From positions 1 to 57,337 of IMG/VR virus record IMGVR_UViG_3300042402_000779: a DNA stretch of 57,337 bases; one strand, written 5' to 3'. Below are positions 16,901 to 26,400 of this stretch, piece by piece. Made by a program: the position numbers and the translations under genes. This DNA is from a virus. Numbering within the stretch: the first letter of the stretch is position 1; the number at the start of each line of letters is the position of its first letter. The notes below the pieces were generated by a model, which worked only from the letters and a program-made list of their open reading frames with translations, was not told the origin of the DNA and did no database searches.

Positions 16901-18111
16901 ATGTCTCATCATCAAATCTTGTTGGAGAGGTGGATACTCAATGGGTAACGATTCCATCGGTGGGTGCTCTGAATCTAATGAATAACAAAATTAGAATTGA
17001 GTCCGCTTCACTAAAAGGTGTACTAAACCCAGACTATAGTGTTGAGAAAAGTGAATACGATTATGCTCCTTTAGATTCAAATCTAATTGGAACATACTTT
17101 TCAACTGTTGATACAATCAACTATGACATATATAATTCCGAAGGTTATTTTGAAATTGATGATTGGGTTGGTGATTCTGATGAAAGATTCAATGATGACT
17201 ATCCGCTACTAAAATTCAAAGCTAGAAACTACTTTCAAAAGTATACAACCGGTACTGCTATTGATTTAATCATGGATATGTTAGCTCGTTATGATATGTC
17301 AGTATTCGAACAAATCAGACAACTACTGCCGGCTCGTGTTGATTGGCGTAAGGGAATTTTAATAGAACCACACGTTCTTGAGAGAAGCAAATACCGTAGA
17401 CCTCGTGGTATATCATACACTAAACATGACTACTCCGCTAATATTGGTAGAGTTTTACCATCAATAATAGCTTCAAGACAAGACTATGGTTTAAGAAGTG
17501 GTTCGTCCGATATAACTGATGGTACAATTGACCTATACAACTATCAATCCGCTACCTACAAATATTACATTGCTCAATTAAGTTCATCTGGTGAATACTT
17601 TACAACAACAAATGGTTATTGGGAATACATTCCAACCGGTAGTAGTGCTTTGAGAGCTAGACCATCTCAAAATGGTGGACAAGTTGTATCTTTATTTTAT
17701 AGTACGGCTGCTTCTGCTAGTTTTGGATTACCATACTCGTCTTCGTATAAAGCGGCTGAAGGCTCCGACTATCAAGGTCTTGCTCTTGAAAATTTAAAAT
17801 ATAATGGATGTAGAGTTAGTTCGGATTCATTAACAACCAATTCGCCTGATACACCTGATGGTGGTCCTGTAATTGTGGTTACAAAAGTAAAACCAAATAA
17901 ATTGGTATTCTCTACCACAACTGCAGGCGGTGGTGTTCTTGATGTGAAGAGTCCTACTGGAAAAGTTGTCAAGGCAATGAATCCTAAAAACTTGGTTGCT
18001 ACTAATTATAAAGGTAGTGGTTCTGCTAGTGCTGGTATAATTAAGTCTCAAGCAAGTCTATTTAAGGCAGAACCTATCAAGAATGTGAAAAGTAACATAC
18101 AAAGACTATAA
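13963..18111 (+). CDS. gp7: gp7-like baseplate wedge protein with tail protein I motif and LamG-like insert
   Basis: 1382 residues from the ATG at 13963, 1 nt after the previous stop; an in-frame ATG at 13930 would lie inside the preceding gene. T4 gp7 is 1032 residues. Residues about 600-720 carry the P2 gpI/tail protein I core: a VYWTYIKAL helix, LGW, then RRIVNTIPMLYKTKGT and SIKAILASYGIP. A beta-rich LamG/concanavalin-like insert follows at about 765-925, ending in VQEVRYYTSVLSNEIV. After it, ARYDMSVFEQIRQLLPARVDWRKGI marks a conserved closing domain. gp7 is the arm of each wedge and binds gp6, gp8, gp10 and gp53. Assignment to gp7 rests on the gpI-like core plus position after gp25-gp6; size is larger because of the inserts. 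Confidence 0.65.
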   Translation: MSLNRFTNIDDITGYVPVFGETIPSSSKDALSKTILKITENDLRGVYDEGDVDTVSELHIYAGENRIQSYYSNPLDYIGSKLYIQPEKDIRDAGINQGTYSLVYNFLQRFNGTPKNSDVIVSRISADRTELKLSFKSPTSGKASAGNIPQLSSGSTGELDIEDELAPAEKDFNLLNEVYNTNSVQNSFNRSTNIHRDFVLNFGDNNLYDVVSMEFFGAPVGVVETELQCPRGTFQNVSTRFLKTNHADSDGDFLFIEIFTPPTVIGGSNTNQDLAGKATGRFYYYKLESTGVNGGYGFTRKGGLVDVDNLPDGVYAPDLETKILNLTAGFDKVTYSRFEASPSKYTSLIVKLTKPLGNEVQVRNSVSVCGRLLKSYVEKIIVFPESSVRPDRDDFSEPNFAIDVTSNSGNSTDWQTWNSLLDADMTTSQQIINHYFSGSLGQTKLNIDYSDFANFIHFSSATERVDNFVYKIRQVENYNSRINLLTGVSGSEAITNISQSIVRRDRIIGGFDDFESWMYYDVTKNNYTFWSSSAYQIEPYPKVSTYPHVLRHLTSSQAESWYAGVYQSASLYDELNDSRLRNFIPIHLQEDDTNSDYITFVDMIGQHFDVYWTYIKALTDINKREEHPKDGMPDEVLKSVAQSLGWQLSNGYSDVNLWKYALGVENNGTLYQTGSLQSKAREQITHETWRRIVNTIPMLYKTKGTARSIKAILASYGIPQAFLQIREWGGPAINEKKNIYEHERFLYKLELSKDQYSTHPWGTINTQRPSTIEIIGKMPMGDYHIMRLTSGSDYLDYFWDYNSNSKQARIRAGINGSNIISSSYVPYKTRRDVVFTIASSSLSINAAMVDDFGFILANPTASTSTSNSTLNSIWSVAKATLQVPGPYTFPSNNYTASVQEVRYYTSVLSNEIVQEHAKNREAYFADDNTTDLNMLTAYDKLLYRIYPDSSFNSSSIVSVHPNQKVTQTDQGSILSASFVNVSSSNLVGEVDTQWVTIPSVGALNLMNNKIRIESASLKGVLNPDYSVEKSEYDYAPLDSNLIGTYFSTVDTINYDIYNSEGYFEIDDWVGDSDERFNDDYPLLKFKARNYFQKYTTGTAIDLIMDMLARYDMSVFEQIRQLLPARVDWRKGILIEPHVLERSKYRRPRGISYTKHDYSANIGRVLPSIIASRQDYGLRSGSSDITDGTIDLYNYQSATYKYYIAQLSSSGEYFTTTNGYWEYIPTGSSALRARPSQNGGQVVSLFYSTAASASFGLPYSSSYKAAEGSDYQGLALENLKYNGCRVSSDSLTTNSPDTPDGGPVIVVTKVKPNKLVFSTTTAGGGVLDVKSPTGKVVKAMNPKNLVATNYKGSGSASAGIIKSQASLFKAEPIKNVKSNIQRL

Positions 18112-18129
18112 CATAAAAAAGAAAAAACA

Positions 18130-18137
18130 ATATTTAT
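18130..18137 (+). promoter_or_regulatory. late-promoter-like box ATATTTAT
   Basis: Exact box in a 49-nt A/T-rich gap, 23 nt before the ATG at 18161 and followed by AGGAAAACAAC. No TTTG at the -33 distance. Confidence 0.5.
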
Positions 18138-18160
18138 ATTATATAAATTAGGAAAACAAC

Positions 18161-18832
18161 ATGGGATTTTTAGATAACTCATCAGTAACTGTAGACGCTA
18201 TCCTTACAAAAAAGGGTAGAGAGTTACTTGCACAAGGTCGTGACAAATTTCAAATTACTCAATTCGCATTAGCCGATGATGAGGTCGATTACGAATTATG
18301 GAATCCAGCCCATCCGCTAGGGACTGACTACTATGGTATTATCATTGAAAATATGCCTGTAGTTGAAGCCATCACGGATGAAAACTACTCGATGAAATAC
18401 AAGTTATTGTCTCTTCCAAAGACTACATTAAAACTACCATACATTCAAGCATCGGTAACAACTTTAACTTTGGATGAATCGGGTAGAACCGCTACAATTG
18501 ATTTGACAACCAAAAATGGTGGTAATGAAAATCTTGGATATACTGCAATCTTATTGAATTCGGACGCTGCAAGTATTTCGGGTAATCCTGGTGTTCCTGG
18601 TGGTGTTAATCCTATCGTGAACGTTTCTTCATATTCAAGAAACTTGACTCAAAGTGTTGTTGGTAAAAACCAAATCAAAATAACTACTAAAGTTCTTCCG
18701 ACAAGAACTGCTATTACAACTCGTATTGTTGTAATTGGTAACGAAACTGGTGGTAGAGTTGAAATTGATTTGACTGTGACTCCGATTAATGATGTAATCA
18801 CTGCAACAAGAACCACATCAACATTTTCATAA
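18161..18832 (+). CDS. conserved virion structural protein with Ig-like C-terminus
   Basis: 223 residues. The N-terminal half (MGFLDNSSVTVDAILTKKGR then LLAQGRDKFQITQFALADDE and GIIIENMPVVEA) is a pattern I recall from structural proteins of T4-like marine phages. The last about 110 residues are strand-rich with Thr/Asn/Val alternation and end TVTPIND, like an Ig-like surface domain. It starts a new group of structural genes behind an ATATTTAT box. Exact position in the virion is unknown; a baseplate or fiber connector role is likely. Confidence 0.65.
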   Translation: MGFLDNSSVTVDAILTKKGRELLAQGRDKFQITQFALADDEVDYELWNPAHPLGTDYYGIIIENMPVVEAITDENYSMKYKLLSLPKTTLKLPYIQASVTTLTLDESGRTATIDLTTKNGGNENLGYTAILLNSDAASISGNPGVPGGVNPIVNVSSYSRNLTQSVVGKNQIKITTKVLPTRTAITTRIVVIGNETGGRVEIDLTVTPINDVITATRTTSTFS

Positions 18833-18848
18833 TTAAGGAAGGAATAAA

Positions 18849-20048
18849 ATGCCAGTAGTAAGTTTAGGACAAGGACAAGGTGGAGCAGGTACAGGTGGAA
18901 CTATGTTTGGTGGTGCTCTATCAGGCGCAACATCAGCAGGTAATGCTCAACCATCAGCCGCAAGTCTATTAGCAAACGATATTAAACAAGATGCAACTCC
19001 AACTGTACCTGCGGGTGCTTATGATTATGGAAGTGGTAAAGTTTATAACGCATTCACTATTGAAGATGTAGTAGAAGGTGGTACTCAACGAGTAACTCGT
19101 GGATTGTGGAGTGGTAATGTTGCGGAATTAACAACATTCTTTACATCATCATATCAATCCTCTACTCAAAAACAATACTATTATGAAATCTATAATGGTA
19201 TTCCAACTGCTTCTGTATCAGAACCACAATTTGCAATAGCTTATGGTCATAGATTGGGTAGTGGTTCTTATGGTCAGAATGAGGATTCCCCATCTAAAGC
19301 AATCTATTCACAATTTCAACAAATCTTATTACCATCAAATCAAAGAACATTTACATTTGGCGGTGTTACTCAAGATGACGTTTATGTAATTGCTATCAAC
19401 AGAGCCAGATTAAAAGACAAACTTGATCCTGGAAACTGGGAACTTTGTATTTCGGGTTCACCTCATGGAGTTTTACGTTTAGTGGATGATAGTGGTGATA
19501 CAAACCAAACCGGAATCTCATCTGCTGCAAGTTATAATGTTGTAAGTGGTTCTCTATTGAATGGTGTGTATAGTACAGGTGTATATGGTGCTGTATATCC
19601 ACAACAAGGTATAATCGTTTTAAGTGCTACAAAATTAGATGCAAGTGCGTCAATGCTTACTGAAAGAAGTTCAAGTTCTGTAACTGCTTCTTTGACCGGT
19701 GGTGAAGATAGACACAACCATAAGAAGTTGTTCACAAGAATTAGTTCATCTGCTGTTTTAGTTGCTACTAATGGTTTCCAAGCGAGAAACGAAGAAGAAG
19801 TAAAATCAACATTCTTCTTTGTGAGAGCTAAAAACGCAGAATACAATTTTTCAAACAACCCATCATTTGTAACTGGTTCCAATGGTCAGTTAAAACAACA
19901 AACATTTGTTGGTGACCCTAAAGTATACATTACACAGGTTGGTCTTTACAATAATGACAATCAATTATTAGCTGTTGCTAAACTATCCAAGCCAATCTTA
20001 AAATCATTCTCGAATGAAATTTTGATTAAGGTTAAATTAGACTTTTAA
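18849..20048 (+). CDS. virion structural protein with shared C-terminal attachment module
   Basis: 399 residues. The first 60 residues are Gly/Ala/Ser-rich and flexible. The body is beta-rich. The last about 70 residues carry EYNFSNNPSF, YITQVGLYNN and LLAVAKLSKP before a final IKVKLDF strand. The same module ends the protein at 20636. It is preceded by AAGGAAGGAATAAA, the best ribosome-binding-site-like tract in this area. It probably belongs to a peripheral baseplate or fiber-attachment ring. No T4 name can be given from sequence alone. Confidence 0.65.
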   Translation: MPVVSLGQGQGGAGTGGTMFGGALSGATSAGNAQPSAASLLANDIKQDATPTVPAGAYDYGSGKVYNAFTIEDVVEGGTQRVTRGLWSGNVAELTTFFTSSYQSSTQKQYYYEIYNGIPTASVSEPQFAIAYGHRLGSGSYGQNEDSPSKAIYSQFQQILLPSNQRTFTFGGVTQDDVYVIAINRARLKDKLDPGNWELCISGSPHGVLRLVDDSGDTNQTGISSAASYNVVSGSLLNGVYSTGVYGAVYPQQGIIVLSATKLDASASMLTERSSSSVTASLTGGEDRHNHKKLFTRISSSAVLVATNGFQARNEEEVKSTFFFVRAKNAEYNFSNNPSFVTGSNGQLKQQTFVGDPKVYITQVGLYNNDNQLLAVAKLSKPILKSFSNEILIKVKLDF

Positions 20049-20060
20049 AGATGAACCCAA

Positions 20061-20636
20061 ATGGGAATGGTTTTCAAAAAAATATTTCGAGAGGGTATTC
20101 AACAACGACCCTTTGAAGCTCATAAACGATATGAGGTGACTGATGTTAATTATTCGTCATCATTCGAAATATCAATATTAAGAGCCATTTCTGATGGTGG
20201 TGTTTTATTAGATGTATCAAGTTCGGTGGCCGGAGTAAACGTACCCGACCCACGAATTATTAGTGGTTCTGGTGCTGCAAGTGATGAGCTAAATCATATA
20301 CCACAGCAGATTAATTGGTATTCACTTAACTCTACATTCTTTAAAAGAAGACGTGATATTACTTTATACGAAACTGCATCAATCATGTCCATACCACAAA
20401 ATAAATTTGGGGATGGTATAAAGCCGGAATCGGTTACTGTAACGGATAATAGCCATTATCCATCATCTTCTATTTCACTATCCGATATTAAGGTTGATGA
20501 AGAATATGGAATTCTAATATCAAATGAATTAACAAGTTCGGCGTATGTTAATACTCGTGATGTTCTCGTTTATTTAGATTTCAATGGTGATTTAAATGAC
20601 AGGTCTAACTATTCAAGTGAAAATAGGATTATCTAA
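20061..20636 (+). CDS. structural protein, putative fiber/baseplate connector
   Basis: 191 residues. A basic N-terminus (VFKKIFREGIQQRPFEAHKR) is followed by a beta-rich body; the middle has WYSLNSTFFKRRRDITLYE and SIPQNKFGDGIKPESVTVTD. The C-terminal strand DVLVYLDFNGDLNDRS looks like the beginning of a LamG-type sheet. The gene overlaps the next, LamG-containing gene by 1 nt. The two products may assemble together. No named family is recognised. Confidence 0.55.
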   Translation: MGMVFKKIFREGIQQRPFEAHKRYEVTDVNYSSSFEISILRAISDGGVLLDVSSSVAGVNVPDPRIISGSGAASDELNHIPQQINWYSLNSTFFKRRRDITLYETASIMSIPQNKFGDGIKPESVTVTDNSHYPSSSISLSDIKVDEEYGILISNELTSSAYVNTRDVLVYLDFNGDLNDRSNYSSENRII

Positions 20637-22060
20637 TGTCATATTCATTAAGAACAAACTATACAAACAACGTAACCAATTCTACATTAAGGGCGGATAC
20701 AAATCCATATGGGTCTGCTATTACAACCCGAGTAGTTACAGGAACACAAACAGGCGCATATCTATACAATGTAGCATATCTTCACCCTGACAGTGGTTAT
20801 GAGTTTACATCCGTTGGTGATATTTCTTTTGTCCTTGATGGTATGCCATATACAAATGGCTCTGGTGTTATCGGTGCTGTTTTAACAAATGGGTTAATAC
20901 TGATTCAAACAGTAAAGCTAAACCCCAACGTCATATATGGTTTAGTAATCAATGGAGCTGCTACAATAGCATCTGAACCAACTACATATAGTAGTACGAT
21001 TCCGGCTGGTGGAATAGCTTCAAATCCAAGCTTGGGTGTTGGTAATTTTTACAATTTTAACCAATACAACAATATCCAAATTAAACACAAACAAAATTTT
21101 AATATACTTAATAAAGTAGATAATTGGGCTGTTTCATTTTGGGCTAATATACCACTATCTCAATCATTGGCAGGTGTTGGAACTCAAACCATTTTACAAA
21201 AAAGAAACGTAGAAACTTATTTTGATTCGAATGGTATAGAACGAACTCAAAATAATAGTTCAGCTCAATACCCGTTTGATTTTTCACTTTATACGGAACA
21301 ACATCCAACCTTAGCGGGTCGAGTCTTTGTCAGAGCATCAGATGGTATATCTACTCTAAACATATCATCATCGACTGCTGTTAATGATGGCATGTTTCAC
21401 CACTACACTTTGAACAAAGTAGGAAATCAGTTATCACTATACATTGATGGTGTTAAACATACCAGTGGCTCATATTCGTTTGCTGAATTGGTTAGTAATG
21501 ATAGAGACATAATGATAGGTAGTGATACTTTGAGTCCCGATGGTTTGGGATTCTCTGGTTCAATAGCACAATTTAGAGTACATAGAAATGAATTATCATC
21601 AAGTGTAATATCATCATTGGCTGATAATTCTACAAGTGGTTCTGCTCTTCAACGAAAAGAAGTTGGATATGTTTTTTATAAACATGGTATGATTGTGGTA
21701 ACCGACCCGAGACCAAGGTATCAAAATATTTTTTTAGGTAATGGTGATTTTGATTATACAAACAAAGGGTTCGAATTAACTTACAAAGGTACAAAGCAAA
21801 TTGAAGAAGTATCAATTCTTTGTGAAATAAATCGTGATGAGTATAATGTATCATCAAACCCATCATTAAAATTAACATATGATGAAAATGAACCAAGACT
21901 AAAATCTATGGTAACTGGTTCCGACTTTAGACCATACATCACCCAAGTTGGATTATATAATGATTTTGGAGATTTGTTAGCAGTAGCTAAACTTGGAGCT
22001 CCATTAAAGAAACGACAAGATGTTGATGTTACAATCAATGTAAAATTTGATTTGGATTGA
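20636..22060 (+). CDS. LamG-domain tail/fiber protein
   Basis: 474 residues. Residues about 150-335 form a laminin-G-like (concanavalin-like) domain: DNWAVSFWANIPLSQS, then HHYTLNKVGNQLSLYIDGVK and FSGSIAQFRVHRNELSSSVI, the usual glycan-binding jelly roll. The C-terminal about 75 residues repeat the attachment module of the 18849 protein (EYNVSSNPSL, YITQVGLYND, LLAVAKLGAP). It likely displays a sugar-binding head on the baseplate rim while the C-terminal module anchors it. It starts on the stop codon of the previous gene. Confidence 0.7.
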   Translation: MSYSLRTNYTNNVTNSTLRADTNPYGSAITTRVVTGTQTGAYLYNVAYLHPDSGYEFTSVGDISFVLDGMPYTNGSGVIGAVLTNGLILIQTVKLNPNVIYGLVINGAATIASEPTTYSSTIPAGGIASNPSLGVGNFYNFNQYNNIQIKHKQNFNILNKVDNWAVSFWANIPLSQSLAGVGTQTILQKRNVETYFDSNGIERTQNNSSAQYPFDFSLYTEQHPTLAGRVFVRASDGISTLNISSSTAVNDGMFHHYTLNKVGNQLSLYIDGVKHTSGSYSFAELVSNDRDIMIGSDTLSPDGLGFSGSIAQFRVHRNELSSSVISSLADNSTSGSALQRKEVGYVFYKHGMIVVTDPRPRYQNIFLGNGDFDYTNKGFELTYKGTKQIEEVSILCEINRDEYNVSSNPSLKLTYDENEPRLKSMVTGSDFRPYITQVGLYNDFGDLLAVAKLGAPLKKRQDVDVTINVKFDLD

Positions 22061-22112
22061 TTATGACACATTTTATACAAAGAACTTTCAACGCTGGTTA
22101 AAAATTATAGTT

Positions 22113-22532
22113 ATGGCAAAAGGAAATTGGAGTCATATTCAAAAGACCAAAGGACACAAATCCGGTCTTGAGGATAAGATAAACGAACAACTACGAATTG
22201 TAGGAATTGATGGACAATATGAGCAACATGAGATTCAATATATTGTCCCAGCATCAAACCACACTTACAAGCCGGATTTTAAATTACCAAATGGTATTTA
22301 CATAGAATCCAAGGGTTGGTTTTTACCTGAAGATAGAAAAAAACATTTGTTGATAAAAGAACAACATCCTGAATTGGATATTCGATTTGTATTACAATCA
22401 CCAAATGGTAAAATCTACAAGGGGTCTAAAACTACTTATGCACAATGGTGTGATAAATATGGATTCAAGTGGGCCAAGAAGGAAATCCCACAGGAGTGGT
22501 TAGATGAAAAACCAATTGAATCTTTTTTTTGA
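22113..22532 (+). CDS. T7-type endonuclease I (Holliday junction resolvase)
   Basis: 139 residues from the ATG at 22113; an in-frame ATG at 22047 would overlap the previous gene and add unmatched residues. The protein resembles T7 gp3 along its whole length. The four catalytic positions have the same numbers as in T7 endonuclease I: E20 (SGLEDK), D55 (YKPDF), E65 and K67 (IESKG). The segments VPASNHTY and DRKKHLLIKEQHPELDIR are also typical. It cuts branched DNA, resolving recombination and replication junctions before packaging. T4 itself uses endonuclease VII (gp49) for this. The primase and SbcCD genes follow. Confidence 0.92.
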   Translation: MAKGNWSHIQKTKGHKSGLEDKINEQLRIVGIDGQYEQHEIQYIVPASNHTYKPDFKLPNGIYIESKGWFLPEDRKKHLLIKEQHPELDIRFVLQSPNGKIYKGSKTTYAQWCDKYGFKWAKKEIPQEWLDEKPIESFF

Positions 22533-22558
22533 TAATTCAAAATAATTTCGTATATTTA
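22528..22558 (+). promoter_or_regulatory. Bacteroidota-type promoter for the primase-SbcCD unit
   Basis: TTTG (22528-22531), 19-nt spacer, TATATTTA (22551-22558). The ATG at 22564 is 6 nt after the box, so the mRNA should be nearly leaderless. The TTTCGTATATTT core is shared with the promoter at 4563-4594. Confidence 0.6.
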
Positions 22559-22563
22559 ACCTA

Positions 22564-23496
22564 ATGGAAGATAGACTACTGGCTCTATTAGAACTCGTAT
22601 TAGGTAAATCGAAGAAAACTTCGGGTGACAATTATGCGTTCTATTCTCCGTTTGTAGACCACTACAAACCAAAGTTGGAAATTAATATACGAATTAATTC
22701 CAAGGGAGACAACCCATGGCATTGTTGGATTTCTGATGAAAAGGGTAAGACTATCAAATCCCTTTTTAAAAAGATTCGAGTATCAAAGCAAGTTTGGGAC
22801 GAGTACAATTACATATTCAGTAAGGTTAGTAGATATAGTATAACTGATAATGTTAACGACATTACTCACGTTGAATTACCACGAGAGTTTATACCCCTAT
22901 ATAAAAAACAAAATACAATACAATACAAACACGCTCTAAACTATGTACTTAATCGTGGTATAACCCCCGAACAAATTGTGAAGTACAACATAGGGTATTG
23001 TGAATCGGGAGAATATAATGAAAAGATTATTATACCATCTTATGACGAGAATGGTAAACTCAACTTCTTTGTTGGTAGGTCATTTTACGAAACCAAATTT
23101 AAACACAAGAATCCAAAGGTTTCAAAAGACATCGTTGGTTTTGATTTATTTGTCAACTGGAATATTCCATTGGTATTGTGTGAGGGTGCTTTTGATGCTA
23201 TTGCAATTCGTAGGAACGCCGTTCCGTTATTTGGTAAAACAATACCATCGAGTCTTGAAAAGAAAATCATAGACCACAAAGTAAGTAAAGTATACATATG
23301 TCTCGATTCGGATGCTCTGAAAAACGCAATTAAATTTGCTGAAAAATTCATGAACTATGGAATCGAAACTTATCTTGTGGATTTAGGTGAAGATGACCCA
23401 AACGAGATGGGTTATGAAAAAATTAACAAAGAAATTTATAATACAACTCCAATGAATCTTCAGAAACTAATGGAGTATAAATTATTTCGCGTATGA
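22564..23496 (+). CDS. gp61: DNA primase (gp61/DnaG-like, Toprim)
   Basis: 310 residues, close to T4 gp61 (342). The Toprim core is clear: LVLCE207GAFDAIA for motif 1, then ICLD248SD250A for motif 2 and DDPNEMG near the end. A preceding segment (LNRGITPEQIVKYNIGYC) is the typical primase linker before the catalytic core. Residues 25-70 sit where gp61/DnaG carries a zinc ribbon, but the cysteine pairs are gone (FYSPFVDHYKPKLEINIR then WHCW), so zinc binding is doubtful. It makes RNA primers for lagging-strand synthesis with a gp41-like helicase that is not in this window. It overlaps the SbcCD gene by 4 nt. Confidence 0.8.
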   Translation: MEDRLLALLELVLGKSKKTSGDNYAFYSPFVDHYKPKLEINIRINSKGDNPWHCWISDEKGKTIKSLFKKIRVSKQVWDEYNYIFSKVSRYSITDNVNDITHVELPREFIPLYKKQNTIQYKHALNYVLNRGITPEQIVKYNIGYCESGEYNEKIIIPSYDENGKLNFFVGRSFYETKFKHKNPKVSKDIVGFDLFVNWNIPLVLCEGAFDAIAIRRNAVPLFGKTIPSSLEKKIIDHKVSKVYICLDSDALKNAIKFAEKFMNYGIETYLVDLGEDDPNEMGYEKINKEIYNTTPMNLQKLMEYKLFRV

Positions 23497-26400
23497 GAAA
23501 AGCAAAGAAATTAAACATTACGTCACCAATTGGTAAAATATATCATGTAGCTGATATTCATATTAGAAACTTAAAAAGACACGCTGAGTATAGTGTAGTG
23601 TTTGATAGATTGTATGAATACATAAAGTCCACCATGAACCCCAACGATATTATTGTGGTAGCTGGTGATGTGGTTCATGCCAAAACTGATATGACTCCTG
23701 AAGTTATAGAAATGACTCAAAAGTTTTTGAAGTCATTGGCTGATTTGCTACCAACAATTCTAATACCGGGAAACCACGATGCTAATCTGAACAATCCAAC
23801 TCGAATGGATGCGCTTCAGCCAATTGTGAACGCATTAGACCATTCTAATTTATTTTATTTAAGAGATACTGGCGTATGGCAGACTTTGGATGGTGAATAC
23901 ACATTTTCACACCAATCGGTATTTGATGAGGCAAAAGGATTTATACCATCTTCAGAAATAAAAGATAGTACCAAAATTGCTTTATTCCATGGGGCTGTTG
24001 ATAAAATACAAACCGAACATGGATTTGAAATCGAAAATAAAAATATTAATGCAGAATCGTTTGATGGGTATGATATTGTTTTATTAGGAGACATCCACGT
24101 TCCAAACAATGCTGTGTGTGGTAACAAACGTATTATGTATCCGGGTTCGTTGATTATGCAAAATCACAGCGAGTCTTTGTATCCGGAACATGGATTATTA
24201 GTTTGGGATGTTGAAAGTCGTACTCATGAATTTGTTACTATAGAAAACGATTTTGGATACGTCACTATTGATGTTGAAGATGGCGTAATAACAAACAAAC
24301 CAAAATTACCAACAAAATCACGAATGAGGTTAAGGGTAAAAGATACCAAACAATCTGATTTGAATGGGTTAGTTGCCGAACTTAAAAAAGAAACTAAAAT
24401 TGAAGAACTGACTATTCAGAAAATTGTAAGTCGTAATTCACAAAATGGGGGGCAACAAATAACATTACAAAATGTAAGAGATGTTGCTTTCCAAAACAAA
24501 TTGATTGAGGACTATCTGACAACCTACGACCAAATTTCAGATGACCAACTTCAGATTGTAAAGTCAATCAACAACGACATAAACGCGAAGTTGGGGTCAA
24601 ATCATACGATGAAAAATTCTATTTGGACTCCTGTTAGATTTGAGTTTTCAAATATGTTTTCATATGGTCCTAATAACGTAATTGACTTTACAAACATGAA
24701 GGGTGCTTATGGTATCTTTGCTCCAAACGCAAGTGGTAAGTCTACCCTATGGGATGCTCTTGCGTTTTGTATCTTTGATAAATGTTCTCGTACCTCAAAA
24801 GCCGAGGATGTAATGAATTACTCAAAAATGTCATTTGAGTGTAAGTTTACATTCGATGTAAATGGTGAAGAGTATGTTATTGAAAGAGCTGCAAAGAAAA
24901 GTCCAAAACGTGGTACTGTAAAGGTTGATGTTGATTTTTACAAATTAGTAAATGGTGTAAAGGAATCCTTAAATGGTGAACAACGTAGGGATACTAACTT
25001 TATCATCCGTGATTACGTTGGTACATATGATGACTTTGTACTGACTGCCATGTCAACACAATCAAACAATAGTGGATTCATTGATAAATCACAAAAGGAA
25101 CGTAAAGAACTTCTTGCTCAATTCTTGGACATGGATGTATTTGAAGATTTGTATCAAGTTGCAAGTGAAGAGATTAAAGAACTATCAGCCCTACTGAAAG
25201 ATTATAAGAATCAAGATTTGCCAGGTCAACTTGCAGATTCCCAAACTACCTTAACGTCAATCACGGGGTCATTGACCGAACTCCAAACAAAAAAAGACGA
25301 GTTAGAATCAAAACAACTTGATATACAAACTCAAATATCAGATTACATTATGACTCTAAAGCCGGTTGAGGATATAGAGGGTCTTCAATCACTCGAAACA
25401 AAGCTTGGTCAAGTTGTTGAAAAACTTGAAAAACACCAAGAAGAATGTAACTCGATTAAAATTGAGCTTGATGATGTTGAAGAGAAACGTAAGATGGTTT
25501 CTGAAAAACTTATTGAACTTGATGTTGATAAGTTAAAAGAAATGGATACTGAATGGCAGCGTTGGAATACTATCGAATCTGACATTCGTATTGACCAAGA
25601 CCGAATCGACTCGGAGATAAAACACAAACAAAAACACTTGGATGGGATTGGTTCGTTAACGTTTGATGATAATTGTGAACATTGTATTCAGAACAAGAAT
25701 ACACCATTTGCTAAACAAGCTGACACTTTACAAAAAGAAATCAGAGAGTTAGCTTTGATTGGTGTGACACGACTTGGTGAGTTAGAAACTGCTATCGAGA
25801 ACAAAGAAAAATACAATGTAAAAGACTCATTAGAAAAAGTTTCTAAATTAAAAGACATGGATGTTAAGTTGTCCAAGTTAAGTTATGAAACTTCTAAAAA
25901 CTACGATTCTTGTAATTCACTACTCATGACATATAGTCGTGAGATTGATACTTTGATTGAAACCATCGGCCGTGCTAAAATGCAGGAAAAGGCAGTTGAG
26001 TTCAATGCTCAAGTGATGATGAATGTAAATTCTCTTAAAATCACACAAACCGAAATTTCTTCTCAAATTCAAGATATCAACAATGAAATAATGTCCGTTT
26101 ATAGTGATATAAAAATTGCCGAAAAAACAATAGAAATGGTAAATCAATCCATTGGTAAACTTCAACATATGGAAGCCAAATATGATGGGTATGAATACTA
26201 TTTGAAATGTGTTAAACGTGATGGAGTTCCATATCAGTTAATTTCTGAAATCTTACCAAAACTTGAAATCGAAATCAATAACATATTACAACCAATTGTA
26301 GACTTTCAAATCTTGTTAAACACCGATGGTAAAAATATTAATTCATACATTTGTTATGGGGATGATAAAGTATGGCCTTTGGAGTTAACAAGTGGTATGG

